Source: Parenemella sanctibonifatiensis (GTDB lineage Bacteria > Actinomycetota > Actinomycetes > Propionibacteriales > Propionibacteriaceae). From it: 64,000 bases of DNA. The stretch's first letter is position 1, and every line of letters starts with the position of its first letter. Under the pieces are notes generated by a model. The model was not told the DNA's origin and searched no databases. It saw only the letters and a program-made list of their open reading frames with translations. This document shows positions 8,776 to 16,841 of the stretch, in pieces. The DNA lies in assembly GCF_002250565.1 (NCBI RefSeq), contig NZ_NMVJ01000006.1, forward strand, positions 186,001 through 250,000, read 5' to 3'. Made by a program: the position numbers and the translations under genes.

Positions 8776-9051
8776 ATGACGACACCTGATCCCCGCCGCC
8801 TCCAGGCCGACATCCCGGCCCATGTGGACGCCTGCGCCGACGCGCTGACCAACATGTTCACGTTCCTGGACGACGAACTCCAGGCGATGCACGCCGACGA
8901 CATCCGGCTCCACTTGGCAGCGTGCGAACCGTGCATGGATGCCTTCGAGCTGGAGACGGCGATCCGGGAAGCCGTACGCCGCTCCTGCGCCGCGCAGGCG
9001 CCGAAGTCGCTGCGCGTCCGGATCACCCAGATCCGCATCCAGACCGACTGA
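8776..9051 (+). CDS. rsrA: Zinc-binding redox anti-sigma factor RsrA/RshA
   Basis: Predicted redox switch that holds SigH inactive until oxidised, 91 residues. The ZAS motif is complete: His46-x3-Cys50-x2-Cys53 (HLAACEPC), plus the upstream Cys20 used as the third or fourth ligand and disulfide partner in this family. The C-terminal half is amphipathic and Arg-rich. It starts three bases after the sigma-factor stop. A GTG immediately before the ATG could also be used. Loss of zinc and formation of a disulfide between the motif cysteines would release SigH. Confidence 0.9.
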   Translation: MTTPDPRRLQADIPAHVDACADALTNMFTFLDDELQAMHADDIRLHLAACEPCMDAFELETAIREAVRRSCAAQAPKSLRVRITQIRIQTD

Positions 9052-9078
9052 GGCCCATCCGGGCCCGGAAACACGAAA

Positions 9079-9099
9079 CCCCCGCACCGCATGCGGGGG
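9079..9099 (+). terminator. Hairpin between sigH-rsrA and the opposed bL37 gene
   Basis: CCCCCGCA and TGCGGGGG form a perfect 8-bp stem with a 5-base loop, 28 bases after the rsrA stop and 21 bases beyond the bL37 stop. It could serve both converging transcripts. Confidence 0.6.
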
Positions 9100-9119
9100 T
9101 CGTGGTGTGTGGCAGGCGC

Positions 9120-9194
9120 TCAGGCGTTGGGGCGCTTGCCGTGGTTTGCGTTCTTCTTGCGCCGAGCGCGGCGCTTGCGACCGGTCTTGCCCAT
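9120..9194 (-). CDS. 50S ribosomal protein bL37 (24 residues)
   Basis: A very small, highly basic protein, MGKTGRKRRARRKKNANHGK followed by RPNA. The ending NHGKRPNA and the length of 24 residues match bL37, the small actinobacterial large-subunit protein first seen in mycobacterial ribosome structures; this match is from memory of the family. A textbook Shine-Dalgarno AGGAGG sits six bases upstream of the ATG. Its position beside sigH-rsrA and pdtaS agrees with the conserved neighbourhood. Confidence 0.85.
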   Translation of the reverse strand: MGKTGRKRRARRKKNANHGKRPNA

Positions 9195-9336
9195 GGCAGC
9201 CTCCTGTTAGACGAAGCCCCCATTTTGCCACGGATGACAGCCGCGGCGCCAACCTGACCGAACCGCCTGACCACCGAAACGATCCGAACCCACTCGGATC
9301 GCCGGTCAGCCATTTGCATCTGACGCCCCGGTGCCC

Positions 9337-9342
9337 TAGCAA
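9337..9342 (+). promoter_or_regulatory. Promoter for pdtaS, probably leaderless
   Basis: TTGCAT at 9314-9319, a 17-base spacer, then TAGCAA and six bases to the ATG. No Shine-Dalgarno sequence is present. Confidence 0.5.
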
Positions 9343-9348
9343 TGAGCC

Positions 9349-10917
9349 ATGGCGATCAACATGCCCGAAGGCTCTGGCTCCTGGGTTTCGAAGCAGCAGC
9401 TGGCGTGGTTGGAGCGGCTCACCGAGGAATGGCATCTGCTCGCCGACCTGTCCTTCTCCGACCTGGTGCTGTGGGTCCCCGAGGAGGACGACAACATCTT
9501 CCAAGCGATCGCCCAGGTCCGCCCCACCACCGGTCCGACCGCGCTCGAGGACGACGCGGTCGGCGAGGAGATCGGCTACGACCCCGAACACCTGGTCACC
9601 GTCGCCTATCAGACCGGGGTCATCTGCGACACCACCGACCACCAGTTGCAGGCCGGCATCCCCGTCGATGTCGCGGCCATCCCGATCGTGCGCGACAGCC
9701 GCGTCATCGCTGTCGTGGAGCGGCACACCAATCGCATGGGGATCCGGGCCACCGGCGCTCTGGAGGATGCCTACCTGGAGACCGCACAGCGGCTCGAGAC
9801 GATGCTGTGGCACGGCTGGTTTCCGCCCGCCCAGCGCACCACCCGCCCCTCACCGCGGGTCGGCGACGGCGTCATCACGCTCGGGCCGACCGGCGACGTC
9901 AGCTATGCCAGTCCCAATGCGGTCAGCATCTTTCGGAGGATGGGCCTGGCCACCGATCTGATCGATGAGAACTTCTTCGAGATCGGCCTCAACGCCACCG
10001 TCCTCAAGGAACACACCGTCCAGGAACTGCAGGCGGCCGCCCTGGCCGATGCGGAACTGACCGTCGGCAACAGCGCCGCGCAGTTGCGGGTGCTCAAGCT
10101 GCGCGGTGACGACGGCCGCCCAGTTGGCTCGTTGGTGCTGTGCCGCGACACCACCGAGGTGCGCCGACACGAACGCCAGCTCGTCACCAAGGACGCCACC
10201 ATCCGTGAGATTCATCACCGGGTGAAGAACAATCTGCAGACCGTGGCGGCGTTGCTGCGGCTGCAGTCTCGGCGGATCTCCTCGGAGGAGGGCCGCGTGG
10301 CGCTGCGCAGCGCCATGGGTCGGGTGGCGTCGATTGCCGTGGTCCACGAGATCCTGTCCCAGAACTACGACGAGATCGTCGCCTTCGACCAGGTCTGCGA
10401 CCAGATCCTCAAGATGGTCGGCGATGTCGCTGCCACCGGTGGCACCGTCATCGGCACCCGCCACGCGAGCTTCGGGCTGGTGCCCGGCACCGTGGCGACC
10501 AGCCTGTCCCTGGTGCTGACCGAGCTGTGTCAGAACGCCGTTGAGCACGGACTGCGTCAGGGTGACGGTGTGGTGGACGTCCATCCGCACCGGGAGCCGA
10601 GCTGGCTGACCGTCGAGGTGTTGGACCGGGGGACCGGACTGCCCGACGACTTCGATCTCGGCTCGACCAGCAGCCTGGGGCTGTCCATCGTCAAGAGTCT
10701 GGTCTCCGACCTGAATGGTCGGTTCTCCTTGCAGAGCAACGACGACGGGCCCGGCAGCTGCGCCCGGATCGAGCTTCCGATTCCGGACCTGGGCGACCCG
10801 ACGATCGGTCGGATCACTGCCAACGGAGCGCGTACGTTGACCTTCCAGGACTTGCTCGACGACACCCCTGACGAGGAACCCATGGACGATCTGGGGCCGG
10901 ACTTCCCGGCCGAGTGA
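9349..10917 (+). CDS. pdtaS: Sensor histidine kinase PdtaS
   Basis: Cytosolic sensor kinase of the HisKA_2 type, 522 residues, expected to phosphorylate the ANTAR antiterminator PdtaR. An N-terminal GAF-like domain (WHLLADLSFSDLVLWVPEED) is followed by a PAS-like domain (DVSYASPNAVSIFRRMGL), the H-box EIHHRVKNNLQTVAALLRLQ with His289 as phosphoacceptor, and an HATPase domain (TELCQNAVEHGL, DRGTGLP, SLGLSIVKSLV). No membrane segment is visible. Domain order and spacing follow mycobacterial PdtaS. The C-terminal 45 residues are an acidic extension. No pdtaR lies in this window. Confidence 0.92.
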   Translation: MAINMPEGSGSWVSKQQLAWLERLTEEWHLLADLSFSDLVLWVPEEDDNIFQAIAQVRPTTGPTALEDDAVGEEIGYDPEHLVTVAYQTGVICDTTDHQLQAGIPVDVAAIPIVRDSRVIAVVERHTNRMGIRATGALEDAYLETAQRLETMLWHGWFPPAQRTTRPSPRVGDGVITLGPTGDVSYASPNAVSIFRRMGLATDLIDENFFEIGLNATVLKEHTVQELQAAALADAELTVGNSAAQLRVLKLRGDDGRPVGSLVLCRDTTEVRRHERQLVTKDATIREIHHRVKNNLQTVAALLRLQSRRISSEEGRVALRSAMGRVASIAVVHEILSQNYDEIVAFDQVCDQILKMVGDVAATGGTVIGTRHASFGLVPGTVATSLSLVLTELCQNAVEHGLRQGDGVVDVHPHREPSWLTVEVLDRGTGLPDDFDLGSTSSLGLSIVKSLVSDLNGRFSLQSNDDGPGSCARIELPIPDLGDPTIGRITANGARTLTFQDLLDDTPDEEPMDDLGPDFPAE

Positions 10918-10928
10918 AGGGGACGAGG

Positions 10929-11177
10929 TCAGCTGCGAACGCGGGAACGGGCAGCGCGGCGCTTCATCGCCCGACGCTCATCCTCGGAGAGGCCGCCCCA
11001 GACACCGTGGTCCTGTCCGGCCTCGAGCGCCCAGGCCAGACAGCGCTCCGTCACCGGGCAGCGCTGGCAGACCTTCTTGGCCTCCTCGATCTGAAGCAGG
11101 GCCGGGCCGGTGTTCCCAATCGGGAAGAACAGCTCGGGGTCCTCTTCGAGACAGGCAGCCTCGTGGCGCCAATCCAT
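10929..11177 (-). CDS. whiB1: Transcriptional regulator WhiB1
   Basis: Iron-sulfur transcription factor, 82 residues. The four cluster-binding cysteines are Cys9, Cys37, Cys40 and Cys46 (C, CxxC, C). The GVWGG turn and the basic tail RRAMKRRAARSRVRS form the DNA-binding part. MDWRHEAACLEEDPELFFP and GNTGPALLQI match WhiB1 rather than other Wbl proteins. WhiB1 clusters react with nitric oxide and the protein binds the housekeeping sigma factor. The gene is convergent with pdtaS, 11 bases apart, as in mycobacteria. A clear Shine-Dalgarno (AAGGAG) lies upstream. Confidence 0.95.
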   Translation of the reverse strand: MDWRHEAACLEEDPELFFPIGNTGPALLQIEEAKKVCQRCPVTERCLAWALEAGQDHGVWGGLSEDERRAMKRRAARSRVRS

Positions 11178-11397
11178 GCGTACACATCTCCTTCTGCCGG
11201 GCAGCGACCGTGGCCGCTGGCCACAAGCGTGGCAAGTCTAGGACGGTCAGGCAAGACCCCGTTCAGTTTCCATGGTCAGACTCGTCACCCCGACTTGAGG
11301 GTTTGAAACCCGCAGGCCCGGCAACTGGCGGACCGGCTCAGGGCGCAGTCCGGCGCAGCAACACCGGCGATGGGAGGACGGAACGTGGGGAACTCGT

Positions 11398-11403
11398 TAG
11401 CAT
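11398..11403 (+). promoter_or_regulatory. -10 element for the next membrane protein gene
   Basis: TAGCAT ends seven bases before the GTG at 11411. It overlaps an in-frame ATG at 11402, which argues for the GTG as the true leaderless start. Confidence 0.4.
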
Positions 11404-11410
11404 GACGTCC

Positions 11411-11833
11411 GTGAACGCCCAGCCTACGAGCAAGTCCCCCCACAGGGCAAGACCTTCCATTGTGATCTGGATCGCTTCGATCGCTCTTGCGCTGATCGGC
11501 GTCACGTTGGCGGTGGTGGGGGTGCTCGACGTGGTGTGGGGCGCCCGCGACGCGATGGGCTGGCTGATTGCGGCCGTCACCCTCGGGTACGCCGTGTTCC
11601 TGCTCATCACTGCCCGTGGGCTGCTGCGGCTGCGCGGCTGGGCCCGGGGGCCCGCAGTGGCCGCGAGCATCATCCATCTTGCGGTCGGTGCCAGTTTTCT
11701 GGGTGGCGCCACCGTGGCGGTGGGCATCGCCGTGATCGCCGTCAGCCTGCTGGTGATTGTCCTGCTGGTACTGCCGCAGACCACCGCCGAACTCGGCCTC
11801 AGTTCACCCTACGGGCCCCCGGGCCAGGGGTGA
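11411..11833 (+). CDS. Hypothetical membrane protein
   Basis: Small integral membrane protein of about 140 residues. A polar N-terminus of about 15 residues precedes what look like four hydrophobic helices (IVIWIASIALALIGVTLAVV; LIAAVTLGYAVFLLITA; PAVAASIIHLAVGASFLGG; VAVGIAVIAVSLLVIVLLVL). The function is not recognised; similar proteins are common in actinobacteria. I place the start at GTG 11411 because a -10 element covers the alternative ATG at 11402. Its last 35 bases overlap the 3' end of galK on the other strand. Confidence 0.65.
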   Translation: MNAQPTSKSPHRARPSIVIWIASIALALIGVTLAVVGVLDVVWGARDAMGWLIAAVTLGYAVFLLITARGLLRLRGWARGPAVAASIIHLAVGASFLGGATVAVGIAVIAVSLLVIVLLVLPQTTAELGLSSPYGPPGQG

Positions 11834-12965
11834 CGCTGAACCAATCCGGTGCCGTCCACCCTTCCCGGGCGAACCGGTCGGCCACCGCTGCCCCGATCCG
11901 GTCGGACTCGCCGGCCCGGCACAGAGCAATGATGCAGCCGCCGAAACCACCCCCGGTCATCCGGGCGCCCAAGGCGCCGGCTTCGCGTGACGTCTCCACG
12001 GCCGCGTCGACGGTGGCAACGGTGATCCGGTAGTCCTGTCGCATCGACACGTGTGAGGCATCCAGCAGCGGGCCGAGCGCGGCGAAGTCGGCATCGCGGC
12101 CCGCCGTCACGGCCTGCAGCACCCGGTCGTTCTCGGTGAGGACATGGCGGGCATACCGGTGCAGTCGATCGTCGTCGGCGAGGTCCGCCAATGCCTGTTC
12201 CGGGTCGGTGACCTGCCGCAACGTCGGTACGCCGAGGCGGCGCGCGGCCTCCTCACAGCCGGCGCGGCGTTCGGCGTACTCGCCGTCGACGTGGCTGTGG
12301 GGAGTGTTGGTGTCGAGCACCAGGATCTCGTGGCCCCGCTGCGCCAATGGCAGCGGGATGTTCTCTCCGGTCAGCGAGTCGCAGTCGAAGAAAAGCATGT
12401 GCCCTTCGGTGCACAGCGTCGAGGCAGCCTGGTCCAACAGGCCGGTCGGAGCGCCGACGTAGGCGTTCTCGGCGCGCTGGGCGAGCTTGGCCCGGGTCAG
12501 CCCATCCAGCTCCAGACCGGACAGGTCTGCCAGCGCACCGAGCGCGGCGCACTCGATCGCAGCAGAGGACGAGAGACCCGCCCCCACCGGCACGTCCGAG
12601 CGCAGCGTCAGCGCAGCTGGGACCACGTCGTGGCCGGCCTCCCGCAGGGCCCACACCACACCGAACAGGTACGCCTGCCAGCCCCCGGTGCCGGGCTGCA
12701 GTTGGTCGGCCCCCAGATGGTGCCGTTCGCCGGTCAGCTCGGAGGCGACAGTCCACCCCGACGCCTGCGGACTGGCCACGACGACCGCGGACTGGCGCAA
12801 CGCGAACGGCATCACGAAACCACCGTTGTAGTCGGTGTGTTCGCCGATCAAGTTGACCCGGCCGGGCGCCGCCCACACCACGACAGGGTCACGGCCGTGG
12901 TGGTGACGGTGCAGTTCGGCCAGAGCGTCGACCTTGTGCTCGGTCACGGGACTGTACTCGCTCAC
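11799..12965 (-). CDS. galK: Galactokinase
   Basis: Cytoplasmic kinase making galactose-1-phosphate from galactose and ATP, 388 residues. Galactokinase signature GRVNLIGEHTDYNGGFVMPF near residues 35-54; GHMP ATP-binding motif PVGAGLSSSAAIECA near 125-140; third motif GARMTGGGFGGCIIAL near 335-350. The start is a GTG immediately behind GGGAGGG. It lies 10 bases after kgd and is probably the last gene of a GT87-kgd-galK operon. No galT or galE is present nearby. Confidence 0.92.
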   Translation of the reverse strand: MSEYSPVTEHKVDALAELHRHHHGRDPVVVWAAPGRVNLIGEHTDYNGGFVMPFALRQSAVVVASPQASGWTVASELTGERHHLGADQLQPGTGGWQAYLFGVVWALREAGHDVVPAALTLRSDVPVGAGLSSSAAIECAALGALADLSGLELDGLTRAKLAQRAENAYVGAPTGLLDQAASTLCTEGHMLFFDCDSLTGENIPLPLAQRGHEILVLDTNTPHSHVDGEYAERRAGCEEAARRLGVPTLRQVTDPEQALADLADDDRLHRYARHVLTENDRVLQAVTAGRDADFAALGPLLDASHVSMRQDYRITVATVDAAVETSREAGALGARMTGGGFGGCIIALCRAGESDRIGAAVADRFAREGWTAPDWFSVTPGPGARRVN

Positions 12966-12975
12966 CCCTCCCGCC

Positions 12976-15900
12976 TCAGGCGAGATCGGAGTAGGCGCGC
13001 TCCATCAGCTCCTGCTGCTCGACCTGGTGCACCTTGATCGATCCCACCGACGGCGCGGCCGAAGCCGGCCGGGTCACGCCGCGGATCTCGAGTTCACGCT
13101 TGAGGCCCTGGTTGAGCAGCGGGAAGAGGTTCTGCCGCAGGAAGATGTACGGCCCCTGGTTCTCCGGCTCGTCCTGGACCCACCGCACGTCGGTGACGTG
13201 GTCGTAGTCGGACAGGATCGCCACGAGTTCCTGGTGAGCCAGCGGGTAGAGCCGCTCGACCGCCACGATGGCGACCTGCTCATCCAGACTCCGCTTCTCC
13301 CGCTCGGCGACCAAGTCCCAGCGGACCTTGCCCGAGCACAGCATCACGGTGCGGACCTTGCTGGGGTCGCTGATGGTGGGATCCGCCAGGGCCGGCTGCC
13401 ACTTGCCGCTGGTGAACTCCTCGGGCTGCGAGGCAGCCCGCTTGTTACGCAGCATCGACTTCGGGGTCGCCACGACCAGCGGGCGGTGCCAGTTGACGTA
13501 GGCGTGCTGACGCAGCAGGTGGAAGTAGTTGGCCGGCGTCGAGGGCTGGCACACGGCCATGTTGTCCTCGGCGACCAGCTGCAGCCACCGCTCGATCCGG
13601 GCCGAGGAGTGGTCAGGTCCCTGACCCTCGTAACCGTGCGGCAACAGCAGCACGATGCCGGATTTCTGCTGCCATTTGGCCTGACCCGCGGCGAGGAACT
13701 CGTCGGCGATGATCTGGGCGCCGTTGACGAAGTCGCCGAACTGGGCTTCCCACAGCACCAGGGCGTCGGGGCGTGCCACGGAGTAGCCGTACTCGAAGCC
13801 GAGTGCAGCGTACTCACTGAGCAGCGAGTCGAAGACGAAGAACTTCTCCTGCTCCGGCCCCAGATGCTTCAGCGGCACCCAGGCATCGCCGGTCTCCCGG
13901 TCGGTGACGGCGGCGAACCGCTGTGAGAAGGTGCCGCGGCGGCTGTCCTGACCGGTCAACCGGACCGGACGACCCTCGAGCAGCAGAGTGCCGAAGGCGG
14001 TGATCTCGGCGGTGGCCCAGTCGATCGGGCCCTCCAGGATCGACTTCGCACGGCGCTCGAGCTGCGGGCGTACCTTCGGGTGCACCTCGAAATTCTCCGG
14101 CGGCGTCAGGTACGCATCCGAGACGGCCCGCAGCAGGGATTCCGGCACGGCCGTGGTGCGCTCGGCACTGTTGGGCTTGACCGGATAGATCGGCACCGTG
14201 TGGTAGTCGGTCGGCTGCGCCTTCTCGGCCCGAGTCTCCGCGAACAGCTGCTCCAGCCGCTCCCGGAAGTGGTTGAGCGCCTCCTCGGCGTCGCTGACGG
14301 AAATGTCACCGCGGCCGATCAGCGCCTCGGTGTAGAGCTTGCGAGTGCTGCGCTTCTGGTCGATCAGGTCATACATCAGCGGCTGGGTGAAGCTCGGGTC
14401 GTCGCCCTCGTTGTGACCGCGGCGGCGGTAGCACACCAGGTCGATGACGACGTCCTTGTTGAACTCCTGCCGGAAGGCGTACGCCAGCTTGGCGACCTCG
14501 ACGCAGGCCTCCGGGTCGTCGCCGTTCACGTGGAAGATCGGGGCCTGGACAGCCTTGGCGACGTCGGTGGCGTACACGCCCGAACGGGACTCAGTCGGCG
14601 AGGTGGTGAAGCCGACCTGGTTGTTGACGACGATGTGGATGGTGCCGCCGGTGCGGTAACCCCGCAGCTGCGACATCTGCATCGTCTCGAACACCACGCC
14701 CTGGCCGGCGAAGGCCGCGTCACCGTGCAGCAGCACCGGCAGCACCGGGAACTCGTAGCCCCGGTCCAGGAAGTCCTGCTTGGCGCGGGTGATGCCCTCC
14801 AGCACCGGGTTGACCGCCTCCAGGTGTGACGGGTTCGCCGCCACCGAGGTGCGGATGTAGCGACCCGAGCTGGCCTGGAACTCGCCCTCGGCGCCCAGGT
14901 GGTACTTCACATCACCGGATCCCTGGACGGTCCGCGGGTCGATGTTGCCCTCGAACTCCTGGAAGATCTGGCTGTAAGACTTGCCGACGATGTTGGCCAG
15001 CACATTGAGGCGGCCACGGTGCGGCATACCGATCGCGACCTCTTCGAGCTCGTCGTCGGCAGCCAGCTCGCAGATCTCGTCCAGCAGCACGATGGTCGAC
15101 TCGGCGCCCTCCAGGCTGAACCGCTTCTGACCCACGAACTTGGTCTGCAGGAAGGTCTCGAAGACCTCGGCTTCGCTGAGCTTGTCGAGGATCCGCAGGT
15201 GCTCCTCGCGAGGGAGGGCGACGTGCGGACGCTCCACCCGACGCTGGATCCAGCGGCGCTGCTCCGGATCGGACATGTGCATGTACTCGATGCCGACATT
15301 GCGGCAGTAGGAGTCACGCAGCAGCCCGAGGATGTCGCGCATCTTCATGGTGCGACGGTCGCCGCCGAAGTCGCCGACCGGGAACTCCCGATCCAGGTCC
15401 CACAGCGTCAGGCCGTGGGTGAGGACGTCGAGGTCGGGATGGGAACGCATCCGGTACTCGAGCGGATCGGTGTCGGCCATCAGGTGGCCCAAGGTCCGGT
15501 ACGCCGCGATCAGGTCCCGGATCCGAGCCCCCTTGGAGACCTCGTCGTCGTGGCGCACCGCGACGTCGGTGGCCCACCGGATCGGCTCGTAGGGGATCCG
15601 CAACGAGCGGAAGATGTCGTCGTAGAAGTTGTCCGCGCCGAGCAACAGCTCGTGGATCTTCTTGAGAAACTCACCGCTCTGCGCGCCCTGGATGACCCGA
15701 TGGTCATAGGTCGAGGTGAGGGTGAGCAGCTTCGAGACGCCCATCTCGTTGAGGCGGGCCTCGCTGGTGCCCTGGAACTCGGCCGGGTAGTCGATCGAGC
15801 CGACGCCCAGGATGGTGCCCTGACCGGGCATCAGCCGCGGCACCGAGTGGTTGGTGCCGATGCCGCCCGGGTTGGTCAAGGACGCGGTGGTCCCCGCAAA

Positions 15901-16818
15901 GTCGTCCAGAGTCAGCTTGTTGTTGCGAGCCTTGGCGACCAGATCCTCGTACGCCGCCCAGAACTGCGCGAAGTCGAGGTGCTCACAGCCCTTGATGCTG
16001 GGGACCAGCAACTGTCGGGTGCCGTCAGGCTTGGGCAGGTCGATGGCCAGGCCGAGGTTGATCGTGTTCGGCTCGACCAGGTGGGGCTTGCCGTCGATCT
16101 CTTCGTAGCTGTTGTTCATCGCCGGCACCGACTTCAGCGCCCGGATCATCGCATACCCGATGAGGTGGGTGAAGGAGACCTTGCCGCCGCGGGAACGACG
16201 CAGGTGGTTGTTCATCACGATCCGCTGGTCGATGACCAACTTCATCGGCACCGCACGCACGCTGGTCGCGGTCGGCAGTTCGAGCGACAACTCCATGTTC
16301 TGGGCGGTCCGCATCGGCGCGCCGCGCAGCTTGGTCTTGGTCGGTTCCGGGGCCTCGGGTGCCTGCACCACCGTCGGGTTGGGCGGATCAGCGGGCAGGC
16401 TGCCCACCCGACCGGGCTTGCTGGGCCGGGCGTCACGGACCTCATTGGGCTGTTCCACCCCGGACCGGGGGCTGGGAGCTTTCTTGGCCGGCTTGGCGGC
16501 AGGCTTCTTCTTGGCAGCCGGCTCCGGCTTCTTGGGCTCAGCCTGGGCTGCCGCGACGGGCTTGGCGGTCGGCTCGGCCTTCGTTGCCGCCGGCTGCTGC
16601 TGCCCGGCAGGCTTGGCAGCGGGCCGCTTCTGGTCGGGCTTGGGGGGTTCGGCCTCGGACGCGGGGGCCCCGGCGCCCTGCGTCTCCCCGCGCGATTCGA
16701 AGAACGCTCGCCACGTTCCATCGACCGACTGGGGGTCCTCCTTGTACTGGTCGTACATGTCCTCGATCAGCCAATCGTTGGCGCCGAAGTCGTTGGAGTT
16801 GTCTGGCACGGTGGCCAC
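12976..16818 (-). CDS. kgd: Multifunctional 2-oxoglutarate decarboxylase/dehydrogenase (Kgd, SucA-SucB fusion)
   Basis: TCA-cycle enzyme of 1280 residues that combines E1 (thiamine-dependent 2-oxoglutarate decarboxylase) and an E2-like succinyltransferase domain. The N-terminus, NDWLIEDMYDQYKEDPQSVD, is the typical SucA helix, followed by an Ala/Pro/Lys-rich linker of about 90 residues. The E2 domain contains VRAVPMKLVIDQRIVMNN and TSTYDHRVIQG. The E1 part contains GMPHRGRLNVLANI, SGDVKYHLG, LHGDAAFAGQG, the thiamine-binding GDDPEACVEV and RRGHNEGDDPSFTQP. It lacks a lipoyl domain, as in mycobacterial Kgd. I chose the GTG at 16818, which follows an AAGG; another GTG nine bases in is possible. 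The longer open reading upstream is a shadow of the GT87 gene. Confidence 0.93.
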   Translation of the reverse strand: MATVPDNSNDFGANDWLIEDMYDQYKEDPQSVDGTWRAFFESRGETQGAGAPASEAEPPKPDQKRPAAKPAGQQQPAATKAEPTAKPVAAAQAEPKKPEPAAKKKPAAKPAKKAPSPRSGVEQPNEVRDARPSKPGRVGSLPADPPNPTVVQAPEAPEPTKTKLRGAPMRTAQNMELSLELPTATSVRAVPMKLVIDQRIVMNNHLRRSRGGKVSFTHLIGYAMIRALKSVPAMNNSYEEIDGKPHLVEPNTINLGLAIDLPKPDGTRQLLVPSIKGCEHLDFAQFWAAYEDLVAKARNNKLTLDDFAGTTASLTNPGGIGTNHSVPRLMPGQGTILGVGSIDYPAEFQGTSEARLNEMGVSKLLTLTSTYDHRVIQGAQSGEFLKKIHELLLGADNFYDDIFRSLRIPYEPIRWATDVAVRHDDEVSKGARIRDLIAAYRTLGHLMADTDPLEYRMRSHPDLDVLTHGLTLWDLDREFPVGDFGGDRRTMKMRDILGLLRDSYCRNVGIEYMHMSDPEQRRWIQRRVERPHVALPREEHLRILDKLSEAEVFETFLQTKFVGQKRFSLEGAESTIVLLDEICELAADDELEEVAIGMPHRGRLNVLANIVGKSYSQIFQEFEGNIDPRTVQGSGDVKYHLGAEGEFQASSGRYIRTSVAANPSHLEAVNPVLEGITRAKQDFLDRGYEFPVLPVLLHGDAAFAGQGVVFETMQMSQLRGYRTGGTIHIVVNNQVGFTTSPTESRSGVYATDVAKAVQAPIFHVNGDDPEACVEVAKLAYAFRQEFNKDVVIDLVCYRRRGHNEGDDPSFTQPLMYDLIDQKRSTRKLYTEALIGRGDISVSDAEEALNHFRERLEQLFAETRAEKAQPTDYHTVPIYPVKPNSAERTTAVPESLLRAVSDAYLTPPENFEVHPKVRPQLERRAKSILEGPIDWATAEITAFGTLLLEGRPVRLTGQDSRRGTFSQRFAAVTDRETGDAWVPLKHLGPEQEKFFVFDSLLSEYAALGFEYGYSVARPDALVLWEAQFGDFVNGAQIIADEFLAAGQAKWQQKSGIVLLLPHGYEGQGPDHSSARIERWLQLVAEDNMAVCQPSTPANYFHLLRQHAYVNWHRPLVVATPKSMLRNKRAASQPEEFTSGKWQPALADPTISDPSKVRTVMLCSGKVRWDLVAEREKRSLDEQVAIVAVERLYPLAHQELVAILSDYDHVTDVRWVQDEPENQGPYIFLRQNLFPLLNQGLKRELEIRGVTRPASAAPSVGSIKVHQVEQQELMERAYSDLA

Positions 16819-16841
16819 AATCGCCTTCTTCCCGTTCGCAG

